A stretch of 37,248 nucleotides of DNA from Rhodospirillales bacterium (GTDB taxonomy: Bacteria > Pseudomonadota > Alphaproteobacteria > UBA8366 > Aestuariispiraceae), in assembly GCA_002696645.1 (NCBI GenBank), contig NZSA01000031.1, forward strand, positions 60,310-97,557, in the 5' to 3' direction. How positions within the stretch are numbered: position 1 is the first letter of the stretch; every line of letters begins with the position of its first letter. Under the pieces are notes generated by a model that had not been told where the DNA came from, made no database searches, and worked only from the letters and a program-made list of their open reading frames with translations. This document shows positions 35,946-37,248 of the stretch, piece after piece. A program made the position numbers and the translations under genes.

Positions 35946-36788
35946 ATGCCCTTAGAGACGCTTAATCAATGGAAATGCTTTGGTGGAACTCAATCTGTTT
36001 ACGCGCATGACAGTAAGGCGACCGGGACGCGGATGGAATTTGCCGTATTTGAACCGGCAAAAAGCAGCGATGCCCCGCGCCCTGTTCTGTACTGGTTGTC
36101 GGGTCTGACCTGCAATTGGGAGAATTTTGTGACCAAGGCGGGCGCGCAGCGCTATGCCGCCGCCCATAACATCGTCATCGTCTGTCCTGATACCAGTCCG
36201 CGCGGAGATACCGTACCGGATGCTGCGGACGAGTATGATTTCGGCAAGGGTGCCGGATTTTACGTCAATGCGACCCAGCAACCCTGGTCGAAACACTATC
36301 ATATGTATGACTATGTGGTCGGCGAGCTTCCCACAGTGATTGAGCCACATCTCAGCAATCCGGTTTCGGCGCGCGGCATTTCCGGTCATTCCATGGGGGG
36401 CCATGGGGCATTGACCCTGGCCCTCAGAAATCCGGATCAGTACAGCAGTGTTTCCGCCTTTTCCCCCATTGTCGCCCCCAGCCAGGTTCCCTGGGGCGAG
36501 AAGGCACTTGGGCGATATCTGGGGGATGATCGCGCCACCTGGGCGGCCCATGACGCCTGTGCGTTGATCGCCCAACAGGGCTGGTCCGGTGACATATTGG
36601 TAGATCAGGGGGATGCTGATAATTTCCTGGAAAACCAGCTGCGGCCCCAGCTTCTGATAGAGGCCTGCCGGGATGCGAATGTACCCTTGGAGCATCTCCT
36701 GCAGCCAGGTTACGATCACAGCTATTACTTCGTTGCCAGCTTCATCGGCGATCACATCGCCTGGCACGCGAAACGCCTTTCGGCCTGA
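35946..36788 (+). CDS. fghA: S-formylglutathione hydrolase
   Basis: A 280-residue alpha/beta hydrolase (esterase D family) that splits S-formylglutathione to formate and glutathione. The nucleophile is Ser149 in SGHSMGGHGAL; the acid is in LVDQGDADNFL and the His in GYDHSYYF. Family segments YWLSGLTCNWENFVTKAG and PDTSPRGD are present. It completes formaldehyde oxidation begun by AdhC. Its start is preceded by CAGGAAA. Confidence 0.96.
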   Translation: MPLETLNQWKCFGGTQSVYAHDSKATGTRMEFAVFEPAKSSDAPRPVLYWLSGLTCNWENFVTKAGAQRYAAAHNIVIVCPDTSPRGDTVPDAADEYDFGKGAGFYVNATQQPWSKHYHMYDYVVGELPTVIEPHLSNPVSARGISGHSMGGHGALTLALRNPDQYSSVSAFSPIVAPSQVPWGEKALGRYLGDDRATWAAHDACALIAQQGWSGDILVDQGDADNFLENQLRPQLLIEACRDANVPLEHLLQPGYDHSYYFVASFIGDHIAWHAKRLSA

Positions 36789-36800
36789 GGAGAATGCGGA

Positions 36801-37190
36801 ATGCCCCAAGACATCCTGGAACAGGCCGGAACGCCGGACCATCCCATCACAGTGGAGCGCGCGCCCGGTCGCGTGACGCTTTCCGCCAAAGGAACGAAAC
36901 TGGCTGAAACCGCCGATGCCCTGATCCTGCGGGAGGGGCGGTATCCACCCACCTATTACATCCCGAAATCAACCCTTCCAAAGGACCTGCTGGAACAAGC
37001 ATCAAAGGTGACGCATTGTCCCTATAAAGGGGATGCGACCCATTGGAAGGCAACGTTGGCCGATGGTCAGGGTATTGATCCCATCGCCTGGAGTTATGAA
37101 AATCCAATCCAGGGCATGACATCCATCCAGGGATATTTGGGCTTCTACATCAGTGCTTTTGACGGAGTCTTTGACCCGCCCCCACAGTAA
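36801..37190 (+). CDS. DUF427 domain protein
   Basis: A 129-residue protein. REGRYPPTYYIPKSTL, THCPYKGDATHWKATL and IAWSYENPI are the DUF427 signature. The fold is a small beta structure of unknown role; the conserved Cys, His and Tyr residues hint at a binding pocket (inference). It starts 12 bases after fghA with GAGGAGAA upstream, so it is co-transcribed. Confidence 0.92.
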   Translation: MPQDILEQAGTPDHPITVERAPGRVTLSAKGTKLAETADALILREGRYPPTYYIPKSTLPKDLLEQASKVTHCPYKGDATHWKATLADGQGIDPIAWSYENPIQGMTSIQGYLGFYISAFDGVFDPPPQ

Positions 37191-37196
37191 GGAAGC

Positions 37197-37248
37197 CTAA
37201 TCGCCCAGCCCTTTGATTGAGGAAAGTAGATCGGACAGAGCCGCCTGA
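37197..37248 (-). CDS. C-terminal tail of a reverse-strand gene
   Basis: On the reverse strand a frame is open from the window edge to TAG (complement of 37197-37199), encoding QAALSDLLSSIKGLGD. Only 16 residues are seen, so no family can be named. It would be convergent with the DUF427 gene. Confidence 0.45.
   Translation of the reverse strand, partial: QAALSDLLSSIKGLGD

Overview
The window looks like chromosomal core DNA from an alphaproteobacterium, most likely Rhodospirillales-like. This is inferred from gene content and order, not from a database search. COQ9, UbiG, a RodZ-type HTH protein, a DUF4167 protein and the run lysC-ptsP-rodZ-ispG-hisS-(hemA)-prfA-prmC-DUF4167 all fit that group. 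Codon use is moderately GC-rich and even across the window. I see no phage, insertion sequence, integrase or CRISPR array.

Layout. 1-1322: the end of a TspO/MBR gene, a small membrane protein, and a reverse-strand degenerate GGDEF protein. 1341-5101: purEK, then a reverse-strand group (small membrane protein, COQ9, peptide deformylase), then rpsU with its own promoter and terminator. 5124-7180 (reverse): a DUF2254 membrane protein and ubiG. 7324-19658 (forward): lysC, a structured spacer, ptsP, rodZ, ispG, hisS, hemA (glutamyl-tRNA reductase), prfA, prmC and a DUF4167 protein, closed by a strong terminator. 19679-21218 (reverse): folD, DUF167, yggT. 21357-21541: a stand-alone tRNA-Ala(CGC) unit. 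21551-23613 (reverse): a His-rich DUF6969-like protein, a secreted Cys-repeat protein and azoR. 23851-25305: rmuC. 25349-28775 (reverse): hflK-hflC and a second SPFH gene with a short NfeD partner. 29078-34938 (forward): mrp/apbC, a tandem-CAP secreted protein, a DUF4399 protein, an HpcH/HpaI aldolase, glutathione-dependent formaldehyde dehydrogenase, a lipid kinase and a putative four-helix protein. 34942-35760 (reverse): an unrecognised 272-aa protein. 35946-37190 (forward): S-formylglutathione hydrolase and a DUF427 protein. 37197-37248: the tail of another reverse gene.

The genes cover purine synthesis (purEK), folate one-carbon metabolism (folD), ubiquinone (ubiG, COQ9), isoprenoids (ispG), aspartate-family amino acids (lysC), tetrapyrroles by the C5 route (hemA), translation and termination (rpsU, hisS, prfA, prmC, def, tRNA-Ala), nitrogen-PTS signalling (ptsP), cell shape (rodZ), membrane proteostasis (hflKC, SPFH/NfeD), Fe-S delivery (mrp) and glutathione-dependent formaldehyde oxidation (adhC, fghA).

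No complete new defence or mobile system is visible. The least ordinary items are the secreted [10 protein letters not shown] repeat protein beside a His-rich DUF6969-like protein, a C5-pathway hemA between hisS and prfA, two hairpins between lysC and ptsP, a perfect hairpin over the start of the lipid kinase, an in-frame 18-bp duplication at the start of purE, an NfeD that stops where its OB-fold should begin, and an orphan 272-aa protein inside the formaldehyde locus.
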